A stretch of DNA of 5,071 nt from Anaerohalosphaeraceae bacterium (lineage in GTDB: Bacteria > Planctomycetota > Phycisphaerae > Sedimentisphaerales > Anaerohalosphaeraceae). The notes beneath the pieces are model-generated. The model was not told the DNA's origin. It saw only the letters and a program-made list of their open reading frames with translations, and did not search any database. Positions 5,069-5,071 of this stretch are shown here, in pieces. The stretch spans positions 1 through 5,071 of the forward strand of contig DAOVIC010000125.1 in assembly GCA_030671565.1 (NCBI GenBank), in the 5' to 3' direction. Every line of letters begins with the position of its first letter. Within the stretch, counting starts at the first letter, position 1. Made by a program: the position numbers and the translations under genes.

Positions 5069-5071
5069 CTT

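Larger units (their letters stand above)
4297..5071. repeat. Gene-free composite repeat array, two diverged copies
   Basis: This 775-base stretch has no credible gene on either strand. It is AT-rich except for an island at 4651-4771. Copy 1 (4305-4650) and copy 2 (4772 to at least 5068) share the same order of parts: left arm, 17-bp tandem repeats, 40-bp block (4429-4468 and 4846-4885, one difference), 48-bp right module, middle block of 86 or 87 bp (4517-4602 and 4934-5020, roughly 90% alike by eye), and a second 48-bp right module. The left arms are 467 bases apart. Copy 2 reaches the window edge and the array may continue. It may be a pair of non-autonomous mobile elements or an expanding intergenic repeat family. 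The unit carries no transposase. Confidence 0.85.

Overview
The window holds one short operon-like block of metabolic or envelope genes, followed by almost 900 bases of repeat-rich DNA without genes. No rRNA, tRNA or other taxonomic marker is present, so the host can only be guessed. A DUF4954-type left-handed beta-helix protein next to a GlmS-like double-SIS protein, moderate GC content and canonical AGGA/GGAG ribosome binding sites would fit an anaerobic planctomycete (Phycisphaerae-like) or another PVC, Bacteroidota or spirochaete lineage. This is inference, not a placement.

Layout. Bases 1-65 look like the last codons of an upstream gene whose TGA overlaps the start of the next gene. Bases 62-724 encode a 220-residue single-pass membrane protein with a long C-terminal coiled coil built from 14-residue repeats. 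A 200-base gap follows, with a plausible extended -10 promoter. Bases 928-3132 encode a 734-residue DUF4954-like protein: a split left-handed beta-helix (hexapeptide-repeat) core followed by a helical C-terminal part. After 40 bases comes a 338-residue double-SIS protein (3173-4189). It keeps the spacing of the catalytic Lys, Glu, His and Lys of the GlmS isomerase domain but has no glutaminase domain. A strong intrinsic terminator (4257-4296) closes the transcript.

Bases 4297-5071 are a composite repeat array. Two diverged copies (4305-4650 and 4772 to at least 5068) have the same order of parts: a left arm, a run of 17-bp tandem repeats (five in the first copy, two in the second), a 40-bp conserved block, a 48-bp right module whose core is the reverse complement of the left arm, an 86/87-bp middle block, and a second 48-bp right module. 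A GC-richer 121-bp island with its own inverted repeat separates the copies. No gene is visible in this region. It looks like a non-autonomous, inverted-repeat-bounded element (MITE-like) or an expanding intergenic repeat family, and is the least explained part of the window.

The DUF4954 and SIS genes are very likely co-transcribed and probably act in the same sugar-phosphate or amino-sugar step. The coiled-coil membrane protein appears to belong to a different, upstream operon.
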